Below are positions 37,017-50,900 of a DNA stretch of 64,000 nt, piece after piece. How positions within the stretch are numbered: the stretch's first letter is position 1; every line of letters begins with the position of its first letter. The stretch is from the NCBI GenBank assembly GCA_009823395.1, contig CM020501.1, positions 11,423,861-11,487,860 on the forward strand, given 5' to 3'. This DNA is from Thamnaconus septentrionalis. Its lineage: Eukaryota; Chordata; Actinopteri; Tetraodontiformes; Monacanthidae. Made by a program: the position numbers and the translations under genes. Under the pieces are notes generated by a model. It saw only the letters and a program-made list of their open reading frames with translations, did not search any database and was not told the DNA's origin.

Positions 37017-37700
37017 CCTGGTAATCCAATGTGGTTTCCCCCCCTTTTTCTTTCCTCTTCAGTGACAATCGGTGAAGTCCAAGCGTGAGTGCGCGGCGGA
37101 GGCGGGGTGATCGCTGTGGCGGTGGTGGGAGGGTGCCAGTATATTCTCAGGTAAATCCGTCTCTGGTGCGAACATGCTCGGGCAAGTCACCGGACTGCCA
37201 GGCGCGCCGTAGAATCCCCCGGCGAAGGCATCACACGAGTGGGAGAGCGGGGTACAAAACCGGGGGTGGAAAAAAAATAACGACAAAAGCGGAGCTGCGC
37301 CGCGTCGTGGCTCACTCGCTGGCTCACTCACTCTCTCTGTCTGCGGGGTGAACAATGCGCTACGACGATCCCTCAGCAGCCTCGCCGAGCAGGGAGTGAA
37401 CAGATGATGGGAGAAGGAGGGTGACACTCGGCAGCAAAGGGGAGGAGTGGGGAGAGCGCGTCAAAGCGCGTACAGCAGAGTCCTCCCCCTCTCCTCCCTC
37501 CTCCTCCCATTCCTCTTCCTCTTTACAGGCTGCGCGGTGGCTCTTCCGAGCGGGATTGGATTACAGCCTCCCCGGTGGAGGCGGCAGGAATGGTGCAGTC
37601 CGACGTTCAGCTCAGCGCGCTCGGTGCGCAGCGCATCCTTGCCACCACCGGCGGGGACTTTCCGCGTAGCAGGGACCGGGAGGAGTTTTGCATAAAATGA
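37017..37700 (-). promoter_or_regulatory. fbxw7: CpG-rich 5' leader and probable promoter of the beta-like fbxw7 transcript
   Basis: GC-rich with many CG dinucleotides, continuing into the first intron to about 36780. It lies directly upstream of the first coding exon on the minus strand. No TATA box is evident. The transcription start cannot be placed from sequence alone. Confidence 0.5.
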
Positions 37701-40700
37701 GGAGGATTGGGGTCTTTTTATTTGGTCACTTGTTGCAGCCAAGAAGAGGCTGTGGTACATTCGAATTATTATGCTTCAACTCGAAGCTTATATACGAAAA
37801 TACGCAGAGATGAAAGCAAGGAAAGGCGAGTGTATAAGAGTGTATTCCATGAAACGAACTGTTACCCGTCTCTTATGACCACCCCCTTCCTTAAAAAAAA
37901 ATATGCTCACTTAATATTCAAGCAGCACTGGAATGTGAGCAGTATAAAGATTATGACTTTCCAAATTTAACCAAAAGCCAGTAAAGTGAAATAATTTGCT
38001 GCATATCCTAAATATGCTTGCGCTTGTATTTTGTAGTGTTGCTAAAAGGGGCGCAGACAATTTTGAGGAGTTTAATTTGATGAATCCTCGATGAGTTAAT
38101 CTTAAAAAGTCAAAAGTACGTCAATTGGTTGCATATAATGGTGAGAATGTGTGATCTCCTATCTATGTTGTTTTTATGTTGTGGTACTGTTGTTGCTTGT
38201 TAGCTGTGCCAACTTCTAATTTTTTTTATTAAACCCAGAATTCTGCATTGGCACATTCAAGGCTCAACATCCCAACCAAAAGCTTGCACAAAGGGGAATA
38301 GGTCCCCCATTATTAATTATGCAGCAGCAGAGTGAATGGACCCATGTCCACTGCACCTGCTTATTTCCACAAATACAGAAAAAGGCCTGTGTTTGCATTC
38401 TCTCACCAGTGATAGAATACCACACCTGCATGTTCTTAATACAGCGAAGGTCACCCTGCTCGATCCTCAAACGGCAGCATTAATTCAACTGACCATTTCT
38501 TCTCCTGCTTAGCGCTGTAGTGTCATACTAAATGTACACTGCAACAAACAGCGCCCTTGCACTTCCCCAACAATCACTTTGATAAGCAAAGTACTGGCAG
38601 CACCTTTAGGCAAACACGGATACCAACAATGTAGTTCAACAATTGCCATTCTGTGGACAAGTCAAGTGATAAAGTAAGTACAAAGTACTGCATGGTGGCC
38701 CTCCCTATTCTAGTATTGTAGTACTACCGTTTGGTTTCATGTAAGTGGGAAATGAGAATACCATTTTATCATCAGCATAGAGCTGTGACCCAGCGAGGCA
38801 TTTGGAGCAGTCACACTCTGTAACATCTCATTTAGCCTCTTTACACATTTGGACAAAGAGTTTGAGACAGTGTTACATGACCGTGTCGGGTCCAACAATG
38901 AGTCTGGCTTTGGGGCTGTCCAAACCTATATTTCACTTTCCAAAAAAATCTTTGGATATCCCATTCAGACAAATCCAATAAATTTCCATGGATCTTCAAC
39001 CTTTGCCACTCCTGACCTTCCAGGACACTGGCCTTCGATCATCAAAACGGGGCACAAAATGAAGGGTCATGGGAAGGGTTCTTCTCACAAGCGATGCGCT
39101 GGGATCTGGCAACCCGACACGCACTCGCAGCCAACACCTGTGATTAGTCAGCGATCTGGCACTGGGGCAAATTTTTTTTTTGTGCTTGTTAATGAAAAGA
39201 AAAGTTGGCCAGAGAGCACCGATGAAAATGTGGTCCAAAGTGAGACTGTTGTTGAAATAAGTGGATTATCTCAGGGCGGACATAATAGAAATAAAGCACG
39301 ATTCAGCTCTGGATAGAGGTGGAAGATGTGCACCTGGCTAATTTGTGAGGACATTGTGCGACCCATTAATCCTGGTATTTCGCACATTTTCAACACACAA
39401 ACTCGCAGGAGAGTAGACAAAACTGTGGCAGTCGCGGGGCATCAAGGGAGTGGTCCGAGCTTTGTCTGTGTGTGTTTAAGGTGGCTCGCCAGAGAAAGGT
39501 CCACCCGGAGCTCTCCGCCGGCTCAACCTTTACACAGCGCATTGGAATGCTTGGCATGTGAGAGGAGTTGCACTGTGGCCTTTGAATAGGCCGTGGCCTT
39601 CTTTGTCGCTCTCCTTCAGCCTGTTTGTAAAGCATTAACAGCGCCCGCCCGCCAACCCCTCCCTCCGGCAACAATGACCTCCCCGCTTATCAAAACCCAA
39701 AATCCTGCTGAACAGACATAAAGAAAAACAAAAGGGGGGGTGCGAAAAAAAACGTCGGCTCCGAAATCAAATTCATTTCTTCGACCAGCAAACCCTTGCA
39801 GTTTACGGTGCCTCGACTGACATCTGCTCCTTTCTGCTGACATGTCGGAGCAGTAGAAAAATGTGCGCAGAGCAGCGTATGGCTTGTGGGAAAATGCAAA
39901 TGTATCATTTGACTGCACAAACAGTGGATAACATCAATATCAAAGGGTAAGCAGGAACATTCAACAGATATTCGAGGAGCCCGCAGACAAAATGAAAATG
40001 ACTGGATTCTGGGAAGTTCCAAAATAAAGTAATCAAGAAATGAAAGGTGATTTTTTTTTCCCCCCTCACCCTGCCAATTTATGTGATAAAAACAAAAAGC
40101 TTGTTCAATTCAGTGGGGAATGGTGAATCTCGACTTAAAATTGGTCAGCTTGAGCAAATGGTTAATGTGAGTTGGTGAACTTGAAGGCACATACCTTGTG
40201 GGCAGTGATGCATCACTAAACAGAGTCATGTCATTGTGCGATTGTTCTCTCTGTGGAAAAAAAAAAATGAGGACTAGGGGGTCTCCCCTCAAAAGAATTG
40301 AGAAATGGTGAAGTGTGAACCCCACTCCAGGCTGGACAGATGCGGTGCGTGTGGGGGAGGTTTCAATGAATGAGGATTCATGGATCGTGGCATTCTGCAC
40401 AGGATAATAATAGCATTATCTGCGTGGTGTTGAATTAACATATCCTGCAGCCACCCACGCGACCAACACATTCAAGTTTGAAGGGGTCAGGTCGAAAAAA
40501 GAAATTAAAGTGAAGCCATCGCTACCTCCCTTGTGACATCAATGGGCGTCTCAGAAAATAAATGAAGACCAGGGGGGTCAGTATTTGCAATTATTGGCAA
40601 TTATTTACAAATTGGAGTTTAAGGCAGCTTCGTAAGCTTCAGCCCTTTAAACTTCCTCAAATTAAATCTAATATAGAAAAGAGCCCGTGAGAGCACAATG

Positions 40701-43700
40701 AAGAGGTTATTCTTTTGTGGCAATTAATACGTTTTTTTTTTGTTTTTTTTTCTTAACACGACAAAGCATTGGAAATTAAAAGACACATCTGGCCTTTTCC
40801 CTTATTTATGCACTGAGTGCATGAACAGGGGAAGTTCTCTTGCAAAATACACTGAGCAAAGAGTGGCACATCTATGAGCAATAACCAATACTGTCAGGTT
40901 TTTATGATGCAGAGTATAAATGGTTACTGTTAGGACAACGAGGCTTACAAAAAAAAACCTTCATCAAAGTCTACAGGGACAAAGTTCAGCAAAAACATGG
41001 ACACCGCAGACTGAACCGAGCTGTTCTGTGATACCAAGTTTTTGTCTAGAAACACAAAATAACAGGAACTGAGTGCAGATAGTACGGTTCTTAATCAATA
41101 ACACGTGCAATCCTAATTACATACAGAATGTTCAACAAGGCAATAAAATGGTGCAAAGCTGATTTCCCAGTGGAAAATCAGTCATCCTGGTGCCAGGGCT
41201 GAAGAAGGATGATACTGACCCTGTGGCCTTAATATGCATCATGATTTGAAGAAGCTAAGACACAGAAAAGCAAAATATTGCTTCATAATTAACTGTTTGA
41301 TTAACGTGCCTTACACACTTTGTATATGCATACTGATAAATGATGAGGAAAACACATATATTCCAAAATGAGTTTTAGGATTTTTTTAGGGTTAATTCCC
41401 AGCAAGAATACGAGGACGACTGGGTGACATTCAGTTGTCCTCTCTGTTGAGAAGTTTCAAATGTGCAAGACGGACAGTATTCTAATCTGATTGTTAAACT
41501 AATGAGGTAAAAAGCTTGGTTGTTTTTGAGTGGATGATGGTGCAGATTCTGTGAGTCACTTCTCCAAACTGAAAAATGTTTCAAGCCACAGCGCCACAGT
41601 TACATAAATAGCCACGTAAGTGGCCACAAAGTAAATATTACCTGGAAAACGCTTCTAAACAAAGCACCTCTGCATTTATTCAGGACTACAGGAGCGCCAG
41701 AACAGTGTATGACCCTTAAAAATTAAGATAACTGACTTGCATGAAGGGACGGAATATTTTCAATATTTATGTTCACCAACTCTGAAGGAAGTCATTCTAA
41801 ATTCAAATTATACTGGATAAATTTTACCATAGCAGAATTAACATATCCCTCCACTACTAATCCTTCACCAGCAAGGAGCCTCGCTGCTTTTGCATTCGAA
41901 AGCGGCAGAACTGTCGCATCTCATTCACAAATGAAAGAAGGTTATGGAAATACGTGCAACGAGCCAAGTGAAACCTGGCCAGAGGCCACATAAACATTTC
42001 CAAAGAAACAAACCTGTTTAATCGTGCACAATTACCACTCTGCGTCACAGGTGAAACGGATCAAGCCAAATCAAGTCTGCTGGGTGTAGCTGGCCGTATA
42101 AGATCTATATATGACTAAGTATGTTTGAAAAGTTATTTGGAAAACCCCAAAGGACATTTAAAGGGTGGCACTGTTGGCATTGCTACAAAAAACAGAGAAT
42201 ATTAAGCAACCATCAACCTTTAATTTATTTTTCTTCATCTCATGCGGATCTTGTCACCGTCTCTTCTCTCACACAAAGCAGTAATTTGCATGCCTCTAAA
42301 TAAAGCGTCTTGGAGCATTGCAGGGGAGCCTCTGACCTGAAATGTATCCTGATTGTAGTGGATCAGTGATTAGAGAACCCTACCCAACACAGTTTATCGG
42401 CGGCGACAACAGAGGAAAACACACTGACTTTGAATTTCTTTGGCCCATACAGTCCACAGTGTCAGACTTAAGGAACTAATTGACTGTAGCACAGACTGTC
42501 AAATTTGCTCACAGATTTTCACTGTTTTAAGGTGATAGACATCATGATAGACTGAAGATCACGGTTTTGGTTGGGACTGCCCGGCATGGCAGGAGGCGCT
42601 CGTTTCACAATCAGTGTTTCATATTAAGTCATCAAAAAAAATGGTGCCTCTATCTGCTGCAAACACGCTATGGATGACATATTAAGCTATCTAAGCCACA
42701 AGTGAAAAAGTTAAGTACACAAAATTAAACAACTTCCGCATCTACCCCATCTGTGCTGAGTTACGAAGCGAGAGTCGGTTTAAAAATAGCACTCAGTCAC
42801 ATGCCAGCGGGACAACAAAATAATACCAAAATGGATTCTTGGCTGGCGAAATCAGAGGAAGCAGAAAAGCAACCAGATTTCAAAAAGATTGGCTTCATTT
42901 ATCTTGGTAATGACAATTAAAAAGGTTTTCTTGTGGAATCAAAAACATTGAGAACCTCAAAAAACGTATTAAAGGACAGACAAGCAGTGTCTTTCCATCA
43001 CAAGCCGTACAAAGTTCACATCCATTGCTGGTAAGATAAATGGAGGGACACTTTTTTTTTTTAAACAACTTCTTAAAGTTTGTGGAAAGCCAAAGAAAAA
43101 AACAGTTCAATCTCGAGTTTGTGCCCGTGTCAAACTTTGCCTGAAGAATAAATTCAGGTGGCATCTCCTGGCAAGTGAAAAGGGGGCCATACACACCAAG
43201 AAAGAGAACTACAACAGTAGCAGTGTGACAGCCACACTGACGAACCATCACCATGTGAGCAGCTGTAGAGGTAGTGTTAGACTCAGTCATTCATTCTTGT
43301 CTTACCTATAAAAAGTTTTAAAAAAAATATTTTTAAGACAGGTGCCCAAAACCGACAGACGCAAACCTTAAGTGATCACTAAACTGTGCACTCCGACATC
43401 GACGTAGAAATCCAATTTCCAGGAGGGAGAATGATATATTTGACCTCGCCTCTGTACGTCCACTGGCCTGCTCTGAAAGTGAGGACCCTTATCTAACATG
43501 TTGGGATTAGTGTTGCCTCTCCAAGAACCACCAGCAGAGTGGGGGACAGCAACCCCTTCTCAGGCCGCACTTGACTGCCCTCAACAGACACGTCCGCAGC
43601 CCACCCTCGTATAATGACAGAACGCAACATACATACACTTTTACATTTTAGCAGCTGTTAAGAGAAGATCAACCATGTAAAAATCCTCCACAGTTTTACT

Positions 43701-46700
43701 GTGAAAACCAAATACAATTTGTCTTTTTGGTCGCAATTGCCACAATATTTTTCTTGGTTGCGTGTTGAGAAAGATGTAATTTATCTTCAGCCCCACTACG
43801 CTACCAAGTACCAGACACTGTGGGTACTGTGAACACTAGATATGTGAAGCTATTGCTAAACAAAACAGCCTGAGGCACATCAGAGGACTGCTTAAAGCGA
43901 CAAGTGCACCAGAAAATGCTGACAGCCAATGGTTTCTTTTGGTTAAAAAAAAACAAAACAAATTGCTACGAGGACGAGACTAAGGGTCAAAGACTGGATT
44001 TTAAGAAATATTAGTAAGGATATTTCGTTTGAAAGTAAAGACTTTATTGTGAGTGGTGAACAGTTTCTTCTTGTTTGCAGAGAGAGCACAATGCAAAAGG
44101 ATGGCTGAGTATTATTTGTGTACGGTTAGATGGATTATAGTGATTCTGAGAGTTGTGTCTCCACTGATTAAAAAGGCTACGAGGGTCGACTAGGGTCAAG
44201 GGTGATAAAATGTTTCATTTCAGCAAGAGCAGGGGCAGTGAACCTTGGATGGAACCTACAAACGTAAATCACACAGATACTCGCGATTACTGTAGCAACC
44301 GACCTGGCATTGGTATTAATGCAGTGAGCGTTTATTAATAAAGGATGCAGTATAGAGGTACTGCAGAACTCATCAAGAAAAGATGAGGTGCTTTATGAGG
44401 AGAACACACAAAGAAAGAAAGCAATAGATTGAATAATAGAAACCCCCTTCAACTTAATAAAGAACAAGCAGGAAACCAAAAACAGAAACATTAAACTTCT
44501 TGAAGAACACAGAAGCCTGATGGAACAGTGGGTCTGCGGTCCCAACTGTCTGCACACTGGGTGGAATTCTGTCTGGCTGTGAGGGGAAGCAGCATGGAAC
44601 CTCTGAGGTGTTTGCCACCCATGCTGGGTTATAGGAGGCCAAACAAAACAAAGAACACCCATGCACAAAAAGTAGCAGTAAAAAAAATAATTGGGTGGGC
44701 ATTTTATTCATTCTGACTTCATCAGAACCCCTAACAAAAGCTGCAGTAGACAAACTCCAGTCTTGTTTGGCAGCTTGGATAATTTTTTCTGACTTTGCCT
44801 TAAATGTACAAGGAATCTAAAGCAAAACATTTAAGCCTCAGCTAGCATTTGGGTAACATTATAGAGATACCCTGTGCTTGATCAAACTCGAAAGAAAAAG
44901 GGTCAACACTGGAAGCTGGCATCCGTCGTTCTGTGTCACTGATTCAATTCAGACTTTGCTGCAGACTTTTCTTCAGTGCCTCCGACTCACAAAGCCTTAG
45001 ACACACACCAGCGTACTCCTACACACCAAAATACACAGGAGGACACCGCTCTTGGACTTCCTGCCTTGCCAAGAATGAATAAAGAAAAAGCACGCTTCAA
45101 ATCTGAATTCCATCTTAGCTCATGAGCAGTGCCTTATGCCAAGCACAAGAAAATAAACTGCATTGATAAACAGCAGGCGGCATGAAATGAGACAGAAATG
45201 TGATCCAATTAATATTCTTTCTGTTGCTAAAAGGCCGCTGCTAATGATTTCTTTCATAGGCGGATAATCTCAAGATGATTTTCACGATTATGAAATTAAT
45301 CGTTTACAGTTGCAAATGGGAAGACAACAATCCTATTTGAAGGTGACACCTTTTTTTATTATTAAAATTCTTTTTATTATGAAAGACCATTTTTTTCTGA
45401 TTTAACAAATAAATTGTGTTGTTTGAAAGAAAAAGACAAAAAACAAATCACCAATCACAGGTGAGAGCACCACAACCTACTTTGCAGTGTGTTCAACTCA
45501 TGACATACTCTATATTCTACTACAATATTAAGAGAACTCCTCTTGAGTCATCTGCAAGAAAATATTTTGTCTAAAGGTTGAAAAAAAAAAAAAAAAAACA
45601 ATGGCTGAGTTAAATGTCAAGAATGTTGCATTAATCTCTTACCATGACCTCATTTGGGAGGTCAAGCTGCAACATGCTACAACATGCTAATTTCTCGCTT
45701 TGTCACTGTAAGTGAAGAGTGAGTTCTTGCTGTCAATATCTTCCCTGCGTTCTCTATATCTTATCATTCATTCTGATCAGCAGTCTGCCTTGAAACATGA
45801 TCAGGCCCCCAGGGAGCTAACCAGATTCCTGGACACTAAAGGGGCACAGAAAAACCTGTGAAGCAGTGAACCCGCATTTCATTTGGAAAGTGAGTTCACT
45901 TGGGGATGGTAGGGGTCAACTGGAGGGGAGTGAATTGTAAAAATGAAACTTAAATCAGGCTCAATGCAGCAGGGGGCGTCGCAGCAGACATGACAGACAT
46001 TTTAAAGTAAATAAAATTTGTCTCTCTCAAAAAAAACATGAAACTAGATTAAAACTAGAATTGAAGCAACAACTGAGTATTTATTCTGAGCTCCAAATTC
46101 CAATTAGCAAAAATTGGTGACAACAGCGAGAGGAGGGAAAGTCTCAAAAAGCAAAGACATGAAGTCAACCCAGCTGTGAATGGGCGCTCTGTGCTTTTTA
46201 AAATTTATCTCACATGTGTTAGAGTAGCATGTACAAGCATGTCTTAGCTCCACGTCAAAAAGGGTACACACATTTAGTCTATCGTCTCCCATTCCATAAC
46301 CTGGGGCAACTGAGTGGTTGTGACAAATTCCAACCTATTTATCCATTTATTTATTTATTTTTATTTTTTTAAGTTTGATTTTAATGTCATCTCTGTCACT
46401 TCTCTTCATTTACTTTTCCCCCCAAGAAACCCAACACAGCCAACTGGCGAGTCAATGAAATGAGCACAAGACTGGAAAATGGAAGTGAGGTTGGAACATC
46501 TTCCCAAAAATAGACTCCTCTCAGCACACACTGTCATAGCCTCGCACCGCAACAGCACAGAGGGTTTTTAAAGGCTTCAACTACGAAACCACAGTTTCTT
46601 CAGAGGAAGAAGTCGCCAGCATTTCAGGTGCAGTGGGTCGCAACGTGGGGGTCAATCATGCTTTGACAGGAAAGTAAAGTGCACCACAAGGCCTTTCCAA

Positions 46701-47166
46701 AACCAAAAAATCTGCATGTGCTCCAGAGTTTCACACTGAAAGAGACGTATGAAGTGGTTTTCACAAAACGTGACGCTTGAAATTCATATTGCATGAAATG
46801 CTTGGGACTGTTCATGAACCCAGGACTAATTTAAGCGGGGGTTGTCTGAGGCAAAGCACTTCTTCTTCACGGTCACGTTACATTGCCTCTACCGTTTGAT
46901 GACCTTTGAGTCAAATGCAACCAGAAACTTAAAATGTCAGGCCAGTCAAAAATGATATAGTTGCTTAAAACTGAGTTTACCGATATATTTTGATATTTAT
47001 GCTCTTCATCTCAGACAGTTGGTCGACACCGTTTGTCACCTGAAGTTGATTTTTTTTGTTTTTTTTTTTAATCTTTCAACACAGACCACATGCACAGACA
47101 GAGCCATAACAGAGACATTCAATTGTGTCAGGAACAGACCAAAACCAGGCAGATAGTTTTTTTGCA

Positions 47167-47205
47167 AACTGATTCAACCCAATGGGTAATTGGGTTGAAT
47201 CAGTT
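47167..47205. repeat. Perfect 17-bp inverted repeat with 5-base loop
   Basis: AACTGATTCAACCCAAT (47167-47183), loop GGGTA, then its exact complement (47189-47205). The stem is 17 bp without mismatch. Confidence 0.9.
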
Positions 47206-47952
47206 GAACCAGACTTGATCTGGTAGTTCAGGTCTGAATGAACACTGTACCCAGTTTGACAAGTAATTGGTCAAACCTTTTACAGGACGGCTGGGCCATA
47301 ATATTTAATATGTCTGATATTGTTCATATAAAAGTTGGATGATCGCATCAAAAGCAAACTAATGGAGAACGGAGACATGACAGACTTCCCCAGCAACCAC
47401 ATGCACGTTACGATAAGAAGCTGCTGGATAGAATTGTCTTAGTTATGTCCTATACCACAGTTGTGATATCATCAAAACTTGCTATGTCTTTTGTGCGAAA
47501 TACTCTATAGTTGGTTGGACGCACTGTAAATTCTACAAAAACAAGTACAAAGTTGAAATTACATTACCCAAGGACTATTTTCAGATGGGGAGATTTTGTG
47601 TTCAAATGTTTACAGCAGCAGGAAGGTGTTGGTGGGGTCAGGTGCGTCTAAACTTTGGTTCCTTGAGCTTTTCACACTGAAGATAAATGTCAAAGGGAGA
47701 CTTTATCTTGTTTCCGGCACTGGCTGTAAACTTCACAAGGGACATACTCTCTCACTAGTATATCTTAGCAGCTTTTCAGGGTTTCTAAAACAAAATCAAT
47801 AGCCACAAGGTTGTGTCTTGGTCTTTGCCTGGTGTTATATGAAAAATAAAAACTAGCCCTAAATAGATCATATACTAAGCCTTTTTTGCATAACAGTGAG
47901 AATCATGTTGTGTAGCTGTTGAAGAGTTTTATTGGCGTTAACCTCAATAAAT

Positions 47953-47974
47953 CCAACAATCAAGTGATTGTTGG
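47953..47974. repeat. 10-bp palindrome with 2-base spacer
   Basis: CCAACAATCA and its complement TGATTGTTGG, separated by AG. Confidence 0.75.
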
Positions 47975-50900
47975 AGGTAAAAAGCTCTAACGGGCAAATT
48001 CAGCCATGACCCTATAGGCAACCTTTAAATTTCACAATAGCAAGGCCACAATGGCCGCCATGTGCCTGGTGGTTTAATCTCCACGGCCCATCTGCTATGG
48101 CTGCTGCCATCGAGCCGAATCTAGGAGAGGAGAGGGAGCGCCCCCGCGCCCCTCTGAAGCTCATGGATGTCGGTCTGTCTCACACTACATCCTGTGGGAC
48201 AGCTGTATGTAAATGTGCACAAGGGGCTGGGGGAGTTTAGGGGGCGGCGGCAGTCACTGGGATTGCCGGGGATGACACAGAACAAGGACCCCCTTCTCAG
48301 TGGGCAGCCAAAGGCATGAACTTGGCAGATTACACATTCAGGAAACAAATAGGGCTCCATCACAGTCGGGCATCAGCCATCGACAACAGTCACACGCACA
48401 ACTCTGCTCGCTCCGCTCACACAAACAGTGCGGTGGGGAGAAAATCACTACATGTTCAAATGATAAAGACTGAAGACATAGGCCCACCACCTTGAGGTTT
48501 ATCTCCTTTGGGAAATGAGGTACTTAGTGTAATAATTAGACAAGACAACATTGGGCAGAGACGTCTCGTACATTCTTTTATCTCGAAGAGTCTTTATAGA
48601 ATAAATACAAGAGAAGAATGAAGAATGTCAGCTTTATTAGACTGCACTACGTTCATTTCTTTTTTTTTCCTTTTTTCCACCCTTGTACTACTGGCAGCGT
48701 GGGTTGCACTTTCCCCACGAGTGTCAAGAAACAGCAGACTAATGGTCAGAGACAGCTGATCTCAGACATCTCGGCTTGGGCCAGCGCGCAAAATGTTGAT
48801 GCCCAGGGGGGGGGGGGGGTGGGGGTGGGGAATCAAATCAATAATTCAAGGCCAGGCAGATTTAATGTTGACACGATGATGACGAAGGACAAGCAGGGGT
48901 GTGGGCAGCAGTGGAGGACCCAGCCAATAGCCCTCCCTCCATCCCTCCCTTCATCTGTAAACTGTTGCCTGGCAACAGGATTCACTCTCACTGGCCTCCA
49001 GGCTGCAGTGTGCTGCCTCTGGCCTCATCTGGGGGGGATAAGGCTGTTGTTTGCTATAAGAGTCGAGCGATTCTGGCAACTGTTGCCATTCATTAATGAA
49101 TTCTAGAGAGGCTGCTAATCACAGATTTACTGGCGCCAAATAAACCCTGTTGCATTCCGGATGACAACATAAATAAAAACTGCACCGTAACTATTACAAC
49201 AGCGTGTCACTCAGTTAATAAGGGAGAATCAACGTCAGGCCAAGATCCCAACAGGTTTGGAAGTCACTAGGTTTAAAGGAAGTAAGTTTGAAGGTAATAG
49301 ACCACCTGCACTGGCCTAGCCATCTGTCTGCGTTACGCTCAGTTGCTGTTTCAAGTAATTGTTATGCAGGGAACACGCGGTCTGAACAAATGGTTTGTAT
49401 TTGTAGAAGTTAAAAAGAGCTAAATTATCTACGTCTCTACACTACAGCTCTCCAAGACAGACGGAAACGATGAATACACTGCAGAGGGGTTAAATGACCT
49501 GCATATTATTTCCTGAAGGGTGAAGACGGTGTCTTTGGGCGATGATGAAACGCTGCTCATCCTTGTTGCCAAGAGCCAAAAAGTCGACTTTCGGATACGC
49601 AGCCTCTGTTAATAATTGTCACACCTGTGATTATGCTAGCTGGCTTTAAAAGAAAAAAAAGTATTTTATTTTAAAGTAAAAAAAAAAAGCTGAGCTGAAC
49701 ATTTTGCAAGAGCAAAAACAAACAAGAAATTTTCAAGTATATTCATCTTGACACAGCCTAAAATTATGTTTATTTTTCTTGTTTGAACTTTTCTGGAGGT
49801 GTGCAAAAACACAATTACAAATAACTAAAATGTAATCACATGTTGAAAGCCATGCGGTTAGGGCAGTTTTGTCAGCGGCTGCCCCCAGTTTAAACAGTCA
49901 TGTACTAAACAGCTCTGTGAAGTTCAGCCGTCTCTTAAATCATCCTTTCATTTATTATTCATATATACCAGGTGCTGGCCACATCCACTTTGTTCTCCTG
50001 GATGAAGTCAGGCAAACCTCAATGGAATCAATTCTTTGCAGTTTTCAGATGCGTCAAAAGCTGTTTTCATCGTCACCTTTCTAGGAGTGCAGAAAGGTTT
50101 GTCCAGATGAATATATCTCTACATGGGCCGAGTGAATAGGCCTTAAAAACTACAGCTGTTACAGTGGTTGGCTCAGACAAAATCACACTGTTGATAGATC
50201 AGTTGCAAAGTGCTTTGTCTATTAATTTACATGTACGACATTTACTGGACGCTTCCTAATATTAGTGTTATTAGTAGCTTTTAATGTAAAAATTTAAAAA
50301 CATTCTAGTAATTCTAAGGATGGCAAAACAGCGATATAATACGCTATTCAAAACTCATCAACTTAACTTTCTTTTACAGTCATAATGTAAAAATATGTGA
50401 AAGGGAATTTCTTGTGTACTTTTAACCAGTAGTGAATTCACAAAATCAATTCCTACCATATGGCATTTTTGGGCTATCAAAAAGCTGAAAGGACCACCCA
50501 AGCTATAATGTATTTCCAAGTATTCCAACCTGTGTTACATATGCAAGCACAGGCTATTCAAGAAGTCACTGAGGCAAAACATGGAAATACCAAGGGTAGC
50601 ACCTAAATGATACACAGAAATCTTGCATAATTGTTCTGTCTCTAGTCCCAGAAATGTTGCCTTGTATATCATTTATTAATTTTGTTTCATGCACTTACTT
50701 GGCAAGTGCATCCACAGCTGGCTACAGGGACTGAGTGGTGGGATAACCTGGCCGCAAGGGCCCCAAGTGCCCTTGTGTGGGTCCCATTCTCCCACAGTCA
50801 TGAATTAAAGAGGCCAGTCATTTCAAATCAACACTCGCTCTGATCCGCTGTAGCATGCTGCCGTTAGGTTTAACAGACGCCTTTAGAAGATCAGGGAAGA

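Noticed and set aside
38849..39316. 155-residue plus-strand ORF
   Set aside because: No recognisable domain, no splice sites or codon signal, and poly-Phe from a T run; most likely chance.
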